64,000 nt of DNA, from the NCBI GenBank assembly GCA_037576215.1, contig JBANDB010000004.1, positions 434,001 through 498,000 on the forward strand, written 5' to 3'. The position numbers and the translations under genes were made by a program. Below the pieces are notes generated by a model. It worked only from the letters and a program-made list of their open reading frames with translations. It was not told the DNA's origin and searched no databases. The DNA is from Armillaria gallica (lineage: Eukaryota; Basidiomycota; Agaricomycetes; Agaricales; Physalacriaceae). Below are positions 1-12,005 of the stretch, one piece after another. The first letter of the stretch is position 1; each line of letters starts with the position of its first letter.

Positions 1-2239
1 CCCAAGCATGGCATCTCCAAGATTTGTATGAGGACTTCGAATCCCTGAATAAAGGAGATGCGATGTAAGACAGTATGTCCTGGAAAACCTCTGTCTGATG
101 GTTTTTCAAAGAAGGTTCAGCGATGTAGTAAGTTTTGTTCTTTATAGCATGTAGTGAACTATGCCAGAGCTGAGATCTGGAAATTTCGGAATGGTTTGAA
201 AGCTGGATCACCCATTGGAAGTACCTTATGGTCTCTTCCAAAAGTGTTGATTTGAGATAATCATTATCTCCACTTGAACAGGGTTTCTTGAATAAGGACA
301 GAAGACTTCAGAGAAGCTTTGGTTTGAAATATTTTACTGAGGCATGTGCCAAAGTACAGGTATATGATGCGGAGGGAGTATTTGATCAGGAATATATTTT
401 GATGAGAAATCTGTGACACATCTCATCAGTGAGAAAGTTCTCTGGGTTGTTAAACAACCTTTTCTAAACTGTATAACAGTCCAAGATGTTCTTCCAGACA
501 AGAGGATGGTGAAGACTATTGTTCGTTAAGGTGGCCAAGATGACTTGCATCTGCTTCTTATGCTTCTGAATATGTGGGTCATCGATGGAAGACAGAGTGA
601 TCGACAGGGTATCTGAGATATCTTTGGTCAAGAAATCCAGATCATGTTCTCCGAAGAGTCCAGATGGGAACTTCCTGTGCAAAGCAGGGAACAGAATCTC
701 CAACCAGAGGAGTGGCTCAATTCTGTTGTCGATATTGGGAAGATCCTTAGGAATCCACCAAGTAGACCCATCTCGGGTCAGCTCCATACAATCCATCAAC
801 ATTCTTTCTTTCTCCTCTCATATTTCATCCCAATGATGACTGAATAACCCCTTAGCAGACATGATGTAGTCTGGAGATAATCCAGAAAGAGCCTAGATAA
901 TGAGACAATGGATGGCTGACATCGATGATCTCTCGTACAACCAACAAAGCGCATCAACTTTGCTTTCGATACGTGATTTCTCTGCCGCAACTGTCTCAGA
1001 GACCTGCAATGCATTGGCTGCAGAGGGTTTCTGTACTTCTGGCCATGAAATCGTCTTCCAGACTGCAGTAATTGATTTAAGTAACAGAACAGTGATAATC
1101 CAGAAAATAAAGGTGAGGGGTGTTGTCCATGGACACTCTGGCTTGACTAGCGGGATAAAACTGGATATCAAGTAAAATAACACAGTAAGAATGGTTGACA
1201 CTTCCATGAACCAATAAATCAAGCCACCCATGTTCTCACCAGCATACAACACAAGGCCATATAAAAATGTGACAAGGGAAGTATGCAGCAGGAATTGCAG
1301 GAGGGTAATTGAGAGGCGGACGCCCCAAATAATAAGGCCTCTGTAACATACATGTCAAGTAAGGACATGAACTTGGCGTTTTCCAGAGATGGGCAACAGA
1401 TAATGGCAATACTGTGCATCTACAAGAATGGTGAAAAATGCAGCTACAAGGCTGAGAGTAAGACTCATAAACCATAGCGCATTTATGAACCAGTCGTTTG
1501 GGTCCGGAGTGAAAGGAGTGGAGGGGTCAGTGCCGGAAGTGGTGATATCATCAATGGAAGTGCCATTTGCTAGTCCACATTGTATGTTGATCTGATCAAA
1601 CAGTAAAAGAGCTGACATTTGCTGATAGTTTGGTTCAAGATTTGGTGAAGATTGAACTATGAAAGTGGTGACAACCATGGAGAATAATCCAGCCTGTAAT
1701 AGATAAATGATTGATAGGATGAAAAACACATTTGACAGAATCAACTCACAAAAACTAGGAGGATATTCACTTCTCCTCTCTGTTCTGCAACCATGTCGGT
1801 GTCGTAATTCCAGCTTTCATTCAAATAGGCAGCCCAAACCCCTGATGCCAACCCTGCTTCTTTGAAAGGTGGACTTGGTGCATTTGCTCAAGAGTCACCT
1901 AGAGTGGCTTGTGAGTATATATTTAATGTGTGATGAAGCACGCATACCAGTTGGCATTCCCTCAGGTGATCCAGCAGCTTGGCACAGTACATCAAAAATT
2001 GATGGAGATTTTGTCCTGGTTCGATGTGGCATAGGCCTGTCCTCAGGCAAGGGCACAGACATCCTTCTCCCTGTTGCACTGGCATGTTGTGCTGAACGAT
2101 GGGAATTTTCAGGCATGTACAATGGATTTTGGGTATGTGTGGAGGCGTTCAATTGATTGGTGACTCTAATCCCTTCCCCGCTGAATACAGGATTATGTGA
2201 GGTTTTGTCTTGGATGTCAGAGGGTATGTCGTATTCCGT
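1..2239 (-). pseudogene. Module 1 DUF6535 gene, decayed and cut by the window edge
   Basis: Minus-strand paralogue of the intact genes at 23036-26199 and 38602-41713. The exon layout is still visible: exon 1 about 2239-1948, exon 2 1898-1750 (149 nt, as in every copy), exon 3 from 1693 leftward. Exon 3 keeps the DUF6535 signatures: an AGLF start, a LLFDQINIQ stretch, a hydrophobic segment, and a changed form of the WYCHY...RTRHLRY block (seen here as QYCHY). The initiator codon is lost: the codon at 2237-2239 reads ACG where other copies have ATG. The reading frame breaks near 1355, 1250-890 and 800-464, and the C-terminal helical region runs off the left end. Its sequence is closest to the module 6 copy (beta lineage). 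It is very unlikely to make a full protein. Confidence 0.82.
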
Positions 2240-2617
2240 GATGGGCTTTCACAGGCGACAAGAGAGAGGAGACTGCAAGAACAAGGCGATGGGTGAAAAT
2301 GCAATTCTAATCTTAGCATGTTCATATATCAGGCAGAATGGAACGATCATGCATACAGCAGTTTACCAAACTAGCTGTTTATTCCCATCATTGGCCCTTG
2401 CAGGACCAGAATCTCATCTGAGAGAAGCGAGCCAGCATGCATGGACAATTGCTAGGCTCAGGGCCTTGCAGCTGTGAACAATGAAATGTATGGAAGCGAA
2501 GTATAGAGAGCGAAAAAATGATTGGCGTACGATTCCTCTCTTATCCCACCTTTAGATTCATGGTACCATTCGGAATCCCGAGTTCAGCGTTCCTTTAACA
2601 TGACACTATCTGCATAT
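2240..2617. other. Module 1 spacer, left part
   Basis: Upstream flank of the DUF6535 copy. It is recognisably similar to the flanks at 17810-18010, 41790-42000 and 59510-59710, and no gene is seen. It ends in the conserved motif around 2545-2615 that recurs near 18040, 27440, 42030 and 59740. Confidence 0.6.
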
Positions 2618-2619
2618 TA

Positions 2620-3006
2620 CTGTACTATTTCATTCAAATCAAATGTCACATGCCATGAAGGCCCCGCCCCGTTTGAGTATGAAAAACTGCTGTTGGACAC
2701 ACATCACAGCAGGCTTGTTCAAATTGATTTCACACCCCATCATGAGTCAAAATTAAAAATTTGCCCTAAACGAGCCATAATTGGACTAGAATTTGACAAT
2801 TTCACTGGAAATGCCTGTTTTCAATCTTTAGTGCAAAATGTTCTAGAATTTCATTGTAAAGCTGTACAATCGAAGCTAACTCCAAATTTTGAGGTTCGAA
2901 TTTTTTTTTCATCCATCACACTTTCTCATTGCCCTATTCGAGCGTTCGAATTGGTCCAAATGCATCACACATCACATCAAGGTTCGAATTGAATGAAACA
3001 GTACAG
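2620..3006. mobile_element. TA-flanked MITE, mariner-like
   Basis: A 387-bp insertion in the conserved spacer. Its ends are inverted repeats starting CTGTACTATTTCATTCAA on the left and, on the reverse strand, CTGTACTGTTTCATTCAA on the right. Each end is flanked by TA (2618-2619 and 3007-3008). The spacers of modules 2, 3, 5 and 7 lack it, which marks the empty site. TA flanks and no coding capacity suggest a Tc1/mariner-type MITE. The open frame across 2522-2992 is a by-product. Confidence 0.7.
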
Positions 3007-3008
3007 TA

Positions 3009-3534
3009 TAATATTCGTTGAGCCCTCTCAGACTGAAGACATAATTGAAGGATTATTCAGACCAGAAGCATCGCCTCTCCTCTAAAAAAATGTTCTGACA
3101 ATTGTTTCAGGGAGAATCCCTCAATCAAGTGAACATTAAGCGAGCCAAATATTTCTACAGCTTGGATGATCCCATGAGCGAATCTTCTCCAAATGAAAGG
3201 GTAACGTTCTTTACAAACCTCTCCAGCCTAACCACTTCATTGATGTCAAGACCAAGTTAGTCGACACTTTCAGATCAGATGATTGGGGTTCCTGACCAGT
3301 CTCAGGCAGGTTTAGATAATGAGGAGCCTGTGAGTTGATGTTAGGCTGCATGGTGATATCGGGCCAATAATGTCACTTTTTTGAAACTTTAGGACAGGGG
3401 GTTTTCGTTCACTTGGTCCTTCACGTCCCGACTCATCATTTCTCCTGATTCCATGAGTGTTCTAACAGCTATTGATGCAGCAGCATACAACCATGGTGAT
3501 GTGCTCGGTAACGGGCAGCATGCAAATGAAACAA
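3009..3534. other. Module 1 spacer, beta-type
   Basis: Non-coding as far as can be seen. The first part matches the alpha spacers around 42100-42300. The part near 3345-3480 matches the module 6 spacer at 53105-53250 (shared block around GTCACTTTTT...GGTTTTCGT), which helps place module 1 in the beta lineage. Confidence 0.5.
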
Positions 3535-5102
3535 GTGTCTAGATCATCAATCTAGATACTAAATCACACACACAATCACCAATATTAAGTTCAAGGGTGA
3601 GTACGATAGAAGCACTCGTGGTGTACTTGGATATCAATAATCAATTGGGTTTGTTTCAAAACAACTTCGATTCAAATCTAGAAGTGTTTACATGAGATAC
3701 ACTAATCACAATAGTGAGGTATATGGACGTGGGGTTTGTAAGGTATAATTTGAGTGGCTTAGACTCGAAATGACTTTGTCTAGGAGAGCTGGTAAGGCTT
3801 TAACTAGACAAGCTTTAACAATCAAACAATCAAAGACCTAGAGGTCTACAAAGAGCGTAATTGCTCTGGAGTACATGGACTCAATTACAACACAAGCACA
3901 CGCACTTGCAACAAAGAACCGAAGTTCTATAAAGAGTACACAGACTCTACAAAGAACACACAGGTCCTGGCTTCATGTACGAGACTTGCAAAGAGTACAC
4001 TGACTTGTTAACTATTTGAACTTAAAGTGTTCTAGGGCTTATTTCACTTCAACTAGGCAACGTCTTTGGTCTGTGGTCGACTTAGCACATCTAGATCACT
4101 TTAGTCGGTGAGGGAGCACGAGGCCTTTGTATGCAGAGCAGTTCAATTAACTAGCAAGGTGCAAATGTGGGGACAACTCTTCTTCCTACTTATTTCTTCT
4201 AGATTACTTATAGCCACTCTTTTGGGGTTGACTTGGTAAACTTAATTCACTTCAGTCGAGGATATGCGATTAAACCAGTGATTGATTAGGTAGCTATGAG
4301 ACTACTAGCACAAACATGGGGGAATGCTTTCCTGCCGTTATGCGTCTAGTCACTGCTAATTTATACAATTTCTAGTCTAGGTATAGGAGCTTGTATCTAA
4401 AAGTAATTATGGTACGAGCTCTGGGTATCAATACAAATGATGAGTAATTAATTTACAAGGATTGCGCCATTCCGAGGTTTCTATTCAGTTGGATGGAATG
4501 ACTAGCGGTCATTCTATTGCCAAGGAGTGTCCTAATGGTCCATAGGAACTCCTTGCTTCTCCTTCATGCCTTGCCACATGGATTCCTATTCAATACTATG
4601 AATTGCGCAGTATTTCGAGGATGTAACCACCGATCGTGATCAATCGTCGGACCGAGATTGTATTTGCTTCGATCACTGCATGATCTTTAGCTATCTCAGC
4701 GCCAAGCATCAGTTATTCAGTTATTCCAAGTTTATTTGTGTTCTAGACTAAGTTCATTGCATGGTGTGAACCATTGTGGACTTTAGCGATTCTCTTCTAG
4801 GTTTATTCAAGTCATTGAGATGACGAGTAATCTAGTCCTTCCGTGTTCTGCTTTATTGTTTGTAACTCATCTTGATGTGTCCCTTAGTTCTGACTGTAAA
4901 TAGTCTTGTTTTGGGCAGGGAATAGCATTCAGTGTTGAAGGCTTGTAGAGTTGACTCGTCTAGATGTCACTTCTAAGTCCATTCTTATACTGTATTGCTC
5001 ACTATCTTATGTAGTATTCTAGCTATCAGTGTAAAGCCTTCACTATAGCTCTCTGTACTGCTTGTAGACTGTGTTATTTAATATAAAATCGCAAAATCTA
5101 CA
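3535..5102. other. AT-rich insertion, possibly an old LTR remnant
   Basis: About 1.57 kb absent from the matching place in module 6. It starts TGTCTAGATC and ends AAAATCTACA, so it has TG...CA-type ends, but I found no convincing 5-bp target duplication and no coding frame. Short direct repeats such as AAAGAGTACACAGACT and CAAAGAACACACAGG lie at 3925-3970. It could be a solo LTR, a non-autonomous LTR element or unrelated sequence. Confidence 0.3.
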
Positions 5103-5189
5103 GGTAGCCTGATACCAAGCATATCAACGGCTTTGCCAGTAAAAGCTGCAAGAAGACAGATGAAAAGGATGTTGACAATTGTCAAGCTG

Positions 5190-6772
5190 GCGCAATGATA
5201 TGGTGAAAGAGGATAAGGAGAGGAGCAAGGCATCTGCATTGTTGTTGAGCGAGTCATCGATGGATGATATTCACAGACTCTGGACATGGACCATTGATCA
5301 ATCAATCAAGGGGCATGCGACTCTCATGAGTGCATACCGCATTCAGGTCCTGCCTCTCCCTGCATATGGCCTGCCCAGTGAACCGCTACATATAATGCCA
5401 CCTCTTCCAGTCGATCGGCTCGCCTACTCTCCCACGATTTCTCTCCGCAGCGCATGCCATATTGTACGGTGACCTTAGCATGCGGGATGTTCTTCACATG
5501 GCTGGATCTCATTTCTATTACACAGTCTCTCTGCATCACAGACTTGGGCATATCATATACACCATGTACTTGCCCAGATGGACATCTTCACTCACTGACT
5601 CTCCCTTCCTCTCATCCTCACATCCTGCCCAACCATGTTGCCTTATGTCTCCGCCACATAGAGTTTATCGATACATGTCACTCAGGGCAAGCCAACTGGC
5701 CAAGGCTAAGCTTCTCACGTGGCTCGATGACCTGACTAAAGCCCCCCCCCCCTCCGATTCTATCACTCTTCGATGATGGTGATGACTCACTGCCATGCAT
5801 GCCACTTCCTGCCACTCCTATGCATACTCGACTTCTCTCCATGCCAATCCGACTATCTCTCAATACCATGCCCCTGTTATCACCGCTCCTGCCTACTCCA
5901 ATGCTGACTCAGGACATGTTCACACATACAAATGACACATTGTTCCCCAAACTTACAGCTCTCCACATTGTATCATTGTCCTCGCACCTTCTCACCCTCT
6001 AATCGACATGTCTATAACTATTTCAATGCCAATCTATGCTGGGTTTTGTCCTATGACCACCCTGGAATCTCTCCCTTCCTCTGTTCGCTGCCTCCGTTTC
6101 ACGTTCAACTCTGTGGGAAACACAGAGGAAAAGACTACGTAGTGCCATCGTCGTATTCCCCGCCATTGAGGAACTCAAAATAGAGGGCGAGGCAGGCTGG
6201 TGCTCCATCGTCCCTCGTTTCAAGTTTCTTCATGTACTGGTCATGCGTATACCCGGGACAGCACAAGTGAAAACGGCGAAGGATGAGCTCGATGAGAGGT
6301 TCCTGCTCCTGAAACGTGCCAGAACACGCTTGATGTCATCCATCATCAGCCACTCCAGCCCTTCCATGGTCCTCAGTGAACGAGCCCACACAGCTTGTCT
6401 GGCCAACGGGTGCCCCACCCCAAAACGTGTCATCTTCCCAAACGGAATCCAGTGGCACCATCCACCGCCATCGCTACTGCCTCTCCCACTCCCAATCCTT
6501 GCCATGCCTCCCATTCGACGATCTCTTCGTGAAGAAGATCAATCGCAATGTTTTTCCGCCTCCACCTCCGAGGAAAGATGTCCCTTCGACGGAGCAAAGG
6601 TTCATGAAGAGAGAGGAGTGCCTTGATCTCAATGACAGCGACGATGATGACTCCCTGTTCTATAAACCAAGCCTGAGCGGGGAGAGTACTTCGATGCCAG
6701 GCTGTCATGAACAGGTGGAGGTGGACATTCAAGGTTCTGGGAAGATGGTAGTGGCGCTGGTCTAGGCATAGG
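5190..6772 (+). pseudogene. Module 1 LRR-like gene, broken copy
   Basis: Plus-strand member of a family present in all seven modules. Recognisable pieces lie in different frames. A piece ending in the LDMRDV-type block of this lineage lies around 5330-5520. The LRR-like core (related to the LPNLTTLQGPP and SITISMPIYAGFRP blocks of the other copies) spans about 5880-6240. A FPNGIQW block lies at 6435-6455. The C-terminal part, at 6376-6765, reads PFDDLFVKKI, a proline run, EQRFMKRE and an acidic stretch of consecutive aspartates. Leucine spacing resembles the tails of basidiomycete F-box/LRR proteins, but no F-box was seen, so the family name is tentative. A transposon sits exactly at the downstream intron donor. 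Confidence 0.55.
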
Positions 6773-6984
6773 TATGGGCGTAATAGCGTCCAATAAATCA
6801 GAGAGGCACAAGTGGACCTTTTCCGATCACAAGTTACTTACTTGGAAGTGTGCAATTTCGCGTCCCTTGCAAGCTGAATTATTTTATATGAAGATGTATG
6901 CATTAGCATCAGCTGCTACCGCTGCATATATATATGTGTGGATAGAATCTAGGGAGCAGGTTTGGAGTACGATGATTTGGTGAA

Positions 6985-7522
6985 ACAGGCCGACCGTATT
7001 TCAATGGTTCACAGTAGTCTTTCCTCCATTGTTATGGCAGCCTGAACTCCTTCAGCCTCTTCACCTGCTTCATCTGCTTCTGCTTTTCCCTTTCACGTGA
7101 TGAATTCAGATTTATGTCCTGTTGCCAATTGGTGTTTGATCCCTGGATCTAAAGCTCTTCAGTAGAAGGCTATCCTAGATTTTGAATTAAAGGCATGCAT
7201 GTCTTTTGTGCCATTATTTATTTTGGAGCTCACATATCTTCCGACACCTTCCAGACAATCAACTCTGGATAGCCCTGTGAGATGCATTGAGAAGTTAGAA
7301 CGAAATCCCAAAGAGCTCAAGGGTTCGCGATCTGGCCGGCTGAACGGCGTAGGTACCGAATTCTTTCCCAGAAATTTGGCATTCATATGGTACGCAATCA
7401 AAGATCAGGTACCTGAGAGGCAGGACAGAGATTACATACCATGGCTAGCTCTTATTCCCAAACTATTGTCAACACCAAACTTGTGCGATAAACCGGAGGA
7501 TGAAAGTGAACTTGAAGACTAA
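6985..7522 (+). pseudogene. Gene fragment carried by the outer TIR element
   Basis: Two stretches match, at DNA level, the minus strand of the other element of this family (31591-33011). One is around 6990-7045, with a shared ACAGGCCGAC...TTCATTGTTATGG-type block. The other is around 7195-7230, with a shared ATGTCTTTTGTGCCAT block that in the other copy begins an intron. An open frame then runs from 7199 to a stop at 7522, with an acidic end (PEDESELED). The encoded family is not recognised. Shared exon-intron-like structure in two non-autonomous elements suggests either a piece of the element's own gene or a captured host gene. Confidence 0.4.
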
Positions 7523-8116
7523 TAACGAAACTTGTGTGCGGAAATGTCCACTTGCGCCTCTCCGATTTATATGGGCGTAATACTGTCCGGAAAATCAGAC
7601 GGGGCCGAGCATGCACACAAGATGTGATATTGGATACATTCAGGTGCAAGTTACCATTCTATCCTCTAATATACTCAACGAGATTCAAATTCATGCTCAA
7701 GTTGCAACATCTCTGCCCATAATTTTCATCACAAGTCAGGGACTTGTCCTTTTTAGTGCAAGTTTTATCCTCTCTTGGCAACAATCACAAGTTGACCTTA
7801 CACCATTTCTTTTGAAGACATTATTTCTCAGTATTTGGTTCAGGGTAATGCATAAGCAAGTCTCCGAGTCTCCGTTTTGAAATTCCCTCTCGAATATGCC
7901 TGGTTTTAGTGCTGCATTCGTGTGTTCAGGCCTTAATGTGAGGCAGTATCTATTCTGATGGCTATTTAAGCTTCTGCCTATGACTGTGTAGATCACTCAG
8001 GCTCAGACTAATATCACGTAGCTTAAAATATGTTGTGGTGAAGTGTTTCAAAGTAAAATATTATCTATGGCCTTGATATCTTCCATGGATAATATAACTC
8101 TTTATTGATTAACTAT

Positions 8117-8605
8117 CAAGGGGGTACCGGAATGTGAGCCCAGCACACCAGGTAGGTAGGTAGGTTGGCCAGCAGGCCTGAAAAAAAAAAAGTTGACCTC
8201 CCTTATTGGGGCCTAAAAATGACCTTTTGGGATGTTATGGATAAATTTCAATGTAATACATACCATGGTATAGAATATTTACCTCTGAGAATATGATAAC
8301 GGGTTTTAGACATCTTCACTAGCACTCTTTGGCATCAATGCTTACTGCATGATGATGATGTCACACACCTTAATAAACTAATTTTGCAATATACATCCAA
8401 TAGAAGATAGACTATGTGCAAAAATGTCAGGATATCTATCAAACAGGTACTTTTGGGACGAAAATGGGCCAAAAAGCGTCAAAATAAGCCTAAATTAGGT
8501 AGAATGACATCATACAGGTCATGTGGAGGTAGATAGGTCCAGCACTGATGCACAAAAATATTTAATCGACCCCAGGTGTTTTTTTGAAATCCCGGCACCC
8601 CCTTG
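8117..8605. mobile_element. hAT-like MITE copy 1
   Basis: 489 bp. Ends are inverted repeats CAAGGGGGTACCGG / CAAGGGGGTGCCGG, flanked by a perfect 8-bp duplication TTAACTAT (8109-8116, 8606-8613). An 8-bp duplication with CAAGGG ends fits hAT-type elements. No coding capacity. Confidence 0.88.
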
Positions 8606-8720
8606 TTAACTATGCTACAAAAAAGGATCAATACACTACAGAAGATTCATAGAATATCCCCTATAAATACTTGCACTGACCTTTCGAAGTATTTAGCGAA
8701 TGCTCAATTTGTGCTCGATC

Positions 8721-9028
8721 CAAGGGGGTCGAAAAACCGATTTCATGATATCGGGTACCCATGGGAAGTTGTCATGTGATCGACCTATATAGTGTGTAAC
8801 ACTCCTTTTATGGTAATTTTATGACTGGTCAGTCCGATTTTTTAAGGATGATTTTTAGAAAAGTGTTCAGAATGTCATAAAACACCTGGGAAAATAGTCG
8901 AAATTGGGGGTCAAATTTTGTTGATAAATTGGCTAGCATCGCCATCTCCAGTGATAGTTAAGCACTCAAAATCATACCTTGAAGCTGTGCTAACATGTAT
9001 CCAAAATTTTAATTCCGCAACCCCCTTG
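8721..9028. mobile_element. hAT-like MITE copy 2
   Basis: 308 bp. Begins CAAGGGGGTCG and ends with inverted CAAGGGGGTTGCGG. The 8-bp duplication GCTCGATC is perfect (8713-8720, 9029-9036). Same terminal family as 8117-8605 but with a different interior. Confidence 0.88.
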
Positions 9029-9365
9029 GCTCGATCTGCGTGATGTGGCCGACTTAATTTACCGAAAGCCCGGCATGCCCAATATGGCTACACTGAATAA
9101 TGCTGAAACACGACTGGGAAACTTGAAATATCTCCCACTTGTGCGAGACTGACCGTTCAACTGCTTGCTTGTGCATCTTCGAGACAGCTGCTCTGTACTT
9201 GTGCACATAGTCACTGTGCATTTCAAGCTTGTATGAATTTGTGGTACAGAAGGAACTTGTGTAAGTCATCCATTTAAACGGCTTGTGTTTGAAATACAGA
9301 GGACTGAACTCTATTTTCCGGACAGTATTACACCCATAGATTTATTGGACGCTATTACACCCATA

Positions 9366-10497
9366 CGTAGGTATGTATCTTTCCATCGTTCTTGCTATTC
9401 AAGCCCCTCATCTTACTTCCTAGCTCTTTGTCATCACCATCGTTTAGATCCCGATTCATGTATATATCTTTATCTGTATTCATCCCTACCTTCACTCTGA
9501 CTTGTGGATATATACCCAACAATTGCATACTATCTTCGTTCTTCACAGAAGACATTGAACATTCATTCAGGCTCCTTATTTAAGTCGAACTACACAAAAT
9601 ATCGGCGTGGATCAGCAAGCAAAACGTCACGTCGAGGCTTGTTTTCATTTTCATGCACGTCTTTTCTTTGTAAATGCGCGTTCGATGATGGCGCGTCCTT
9701 CGAACGTTCATCGGCAAGGTCGAATGAAGAAAACTATGTGCACATCCGGGGTACCTGCATGTTGCTAGCACCTCTTTAGCCAGATGGCCTTCCACTTCCT
9801 CTTGACCGGATTCTCGTCTGGCGAGCATTCTTTTTCCCACTAAGCACGAATTTTGATTCCCTTGTCATGCAGAGTCTCAGTATATCCGAAGTTTACCATC
9901 TCAATTCAGCGAAGAGTTTGACGTTCACCGGAGGCCGGTCCATCAATGTTGGGACCATACAATGACGACCGACTTCTTGGGGTGACGTTCATCTCTTTTA
10001 CGATGGGAATGGTGCATACAACATTTCTGATTAAACTGGTTATAGTTCCATTAGTCTTTTCTGAATCTCTCCTAGTTCGAACTGCTACTGTACGCAATCA
10101 AATAATCATGGTAGTAGACACGCCCAGCCTCCAGAAAGTCATTTCGTCGAAGAGAGGAAGGAGCGCAAACAAAGGTCGTACTGCGCACTCATGGGTATCG
10201 GTAGCCTAGTTCGCAGATCGTTTTACAAAGATTTTGTGTGGAGCCGATTCAGCGAAGAGACTATTTCATTGGTAATTGCTGTGATCCGAATCTCAGTCGC
10301 ATTTCCACTGTGCTGAGGATGTCAGATACCAGATAGTCGAGGACAACTTTCACTCTCCGGTTCTCCGGTATTTGTCTGTCAATTTATGTTTACTAGCCAG
10401 AGTGCTAACGATGTCTAGAGAGATCACCATCGCGAAATTAACATATATGCATGGTCATCAGCATCCATCTGTCATGCATCAGCGTCGCCTTCCTAGC
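9366..10497 (+). other. 3' region of the module 1 LRR-like gene and module spacer
   Basis: The sequence from 9372 resumes the LRR-like 3' region cut by the transposon: an intron-like GTATGTATCT...TAG (about 9371-9433), then a conserved stretch also found at 21717, 37665, 44665 and 55085. From 9590 to 9800 it matches 44840-44892 continued at 46659-46800, which makes it the uninterrupted version of the module 5 insertion site. From 9800 to 10497 no gene is seen. Confidence 0.5.
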
Positions 10498-11905
10498 TCA
10501 ATGTCCACCTTCGAGGTCCTGTACCCGTTCCTTCCCCTTTCGCAATCTGGATTTACGGCGAGTTTCCACCGAACTGGTATGATAGTCGAATTTCTTCGAC
10601 AGCTATGCGACAGTATTCAGCTCCCGGTATATTGATTTTTATCGTCCACGTACCGAATTAACTCCGTTCCTGCTATCCCTTTCTCCCTCCCAACACTCAG
10701 CCAGAACGCGGACAGTCGCCTTCATACTCTCCTTGAGATGTTCCTGATCATCTGGCGATGTATCTCTGTCCAATATGTATTTCTCAAACGAATATTTGTC
10801 ATTTTCTGACAGTGTTTTCACAATTATATCCCATTCAGAGTGATTGGGATCGATTGATACCAGGGATGATAAGATATGACGCCACGGAGTGCCGCTATAT
10901 GTGATGCTCGCGCAAACAAAACTAATGACGTGCACTTGATGGAGGTCTTGGATATGCCAGTCAAGAAAATCGTCCGATTGAATAGCCGGAAGATTCCTCG
11001 CCTTGGCATTCGAGATCCCAGTGATATAACCTCGCAATACTTCGATGAGCTCCGAGTGAAGCTTTTTTCGCACCGCAATATCACCCAATCCCTTCTTCTC
11101 TCGGAAAGCTTCATACGCTCCAGGAATTTCCCAAGAGAATATCTGACCCAATATGAAGCCAGCCGTGCCAATCATAGGGTCAACATGTTGAAGAGGATCA
11201 GGGAAGTCTGGAATGGCGGACAGACGGGTGTATTTGCTACACGGTCATAGTGGATGACTCGAAGAATATTCAGAAATAAAGGCTTCGTGACCCATTCTTC
11301 ATTCGGTTCAACCGCGCTGTACTCGGGGCCTTTACGCATCAGCGAAGCCATGCACACAAGAGCATGAGAACGGCAGGTCCAAACTGAATCCCCCAAATTG
11401 CTCAAAGAACGCCCGGTAAATAAATCAGACTTCATGTAAGAGAGTATCGCCTGGAAAACATCGGTCCGCCATTGTTTCGAAGAATCATCACCGAGATGAT
11501 AATAAATGTATTTACCTATCCCGCGTAATGCAACGCATAACAGCTGGTACTTGGAGATCGTAGAATCATGATGGAACGGATGAGGTTGGTTCGAATTATA
11601 GCTTGATGGGGCCGAGTCAGGCGCCAAAGTGTGTACAATGGCGAGCGAGAGTCTTCGCTCGTGATCGACTACGTCGTTGTGTGACTCGGATGTCGAGAAG
11701 AACGCGAAAAGGCCTGTCAGAATTTCTTTTTTATGGGAAGTTATTAAGGCGTGCGCCAAGGTGCAGCTGTACGATTCGGGAGGACTGTCTTCGGGGAGAT
11801 ATATCCTTGTTACCAAGTTCAGACACATCTCGATGGTAAATGCATCCCCCCAATCATGAAACAACTCTTCATTGACCTCATAAAGATCTAAGAGCTTCTT
11901 CCAGA

Positions 11906-11955
11906 CTAGCATTTGATGGGCCATCGCATTCGAGTGGCATTATCTGAGTCCTATG
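11906..11955 (-). repeat. Helitron 3' terminus with inner inverted repeat
   Basis: Contains the terminal CTAG (11906-11909), a short imperfect palindrome at 11914-11924 (GATGGGCCATC) and the decamer at 11946-11955 that is inverted relative to 16017-16026. These are the sites expected to guide termination of Helitron transposition. Confidence 0.7.
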
Positions 11956-12005
11956 CTATCTGTCCGTATCGTCCGTGATCCATGTAACGGTGTATCCTAC
12001 GTTTA

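Larger units (their letters stand above)
7570..9338. mobile_element. TIR element (6-bp TSD family), nested inner copy
   Basis: Inserted into the outer copy close to its right end. Left end TATGGGCGTAATACTGTCC, right end its inverted copy ending CACCCATA. The 6-bp target duplication GATTTA is perfect (7564-7569 and 9339-9344). It is 1769 bp long including two later MITE insertions. Small open frames (for example 7611-7880) match nothing I recognise. Confidence 0.88.
6773..9365. mobile_element. TIR element (6-bp TSD family), outer copy
   Basis: The left end begins TATGGGCGTAATAGCGTCC; the right end is its inverted copy with one mismatch (CACCCATA). It is flanked by CATAGG (6767-6772) and CGTAGG (9366-9371), a 6-bp target duplication with one change. 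Module 6 (55030-55050) shows the uninterrupted site. A second element of the same family (7570-9338) is nested inside. Without it the outer copy is about 820 bp and non-autonomous. The superfamily is not assigned. Confidence 0.85.

Noticed and set aside
2522..2992. 156-codon plus-strand frame
   Set aside because: It lies almost entirely inside the TA-flanked MITE and starts in the spacer, so it is chance openness.
3535..5102. Complete LTR with target duplication
   Set aside because: The ends look LTR-like but the flanks ACAAG and GGTAG do not match, so it is listed only as an unresolved insertion.
5741..5752. Poly-C run in the module 1 LRR-like gene
   Set aside because: Simple homopolymer; could cause the local frame change but is not a feature in itself.
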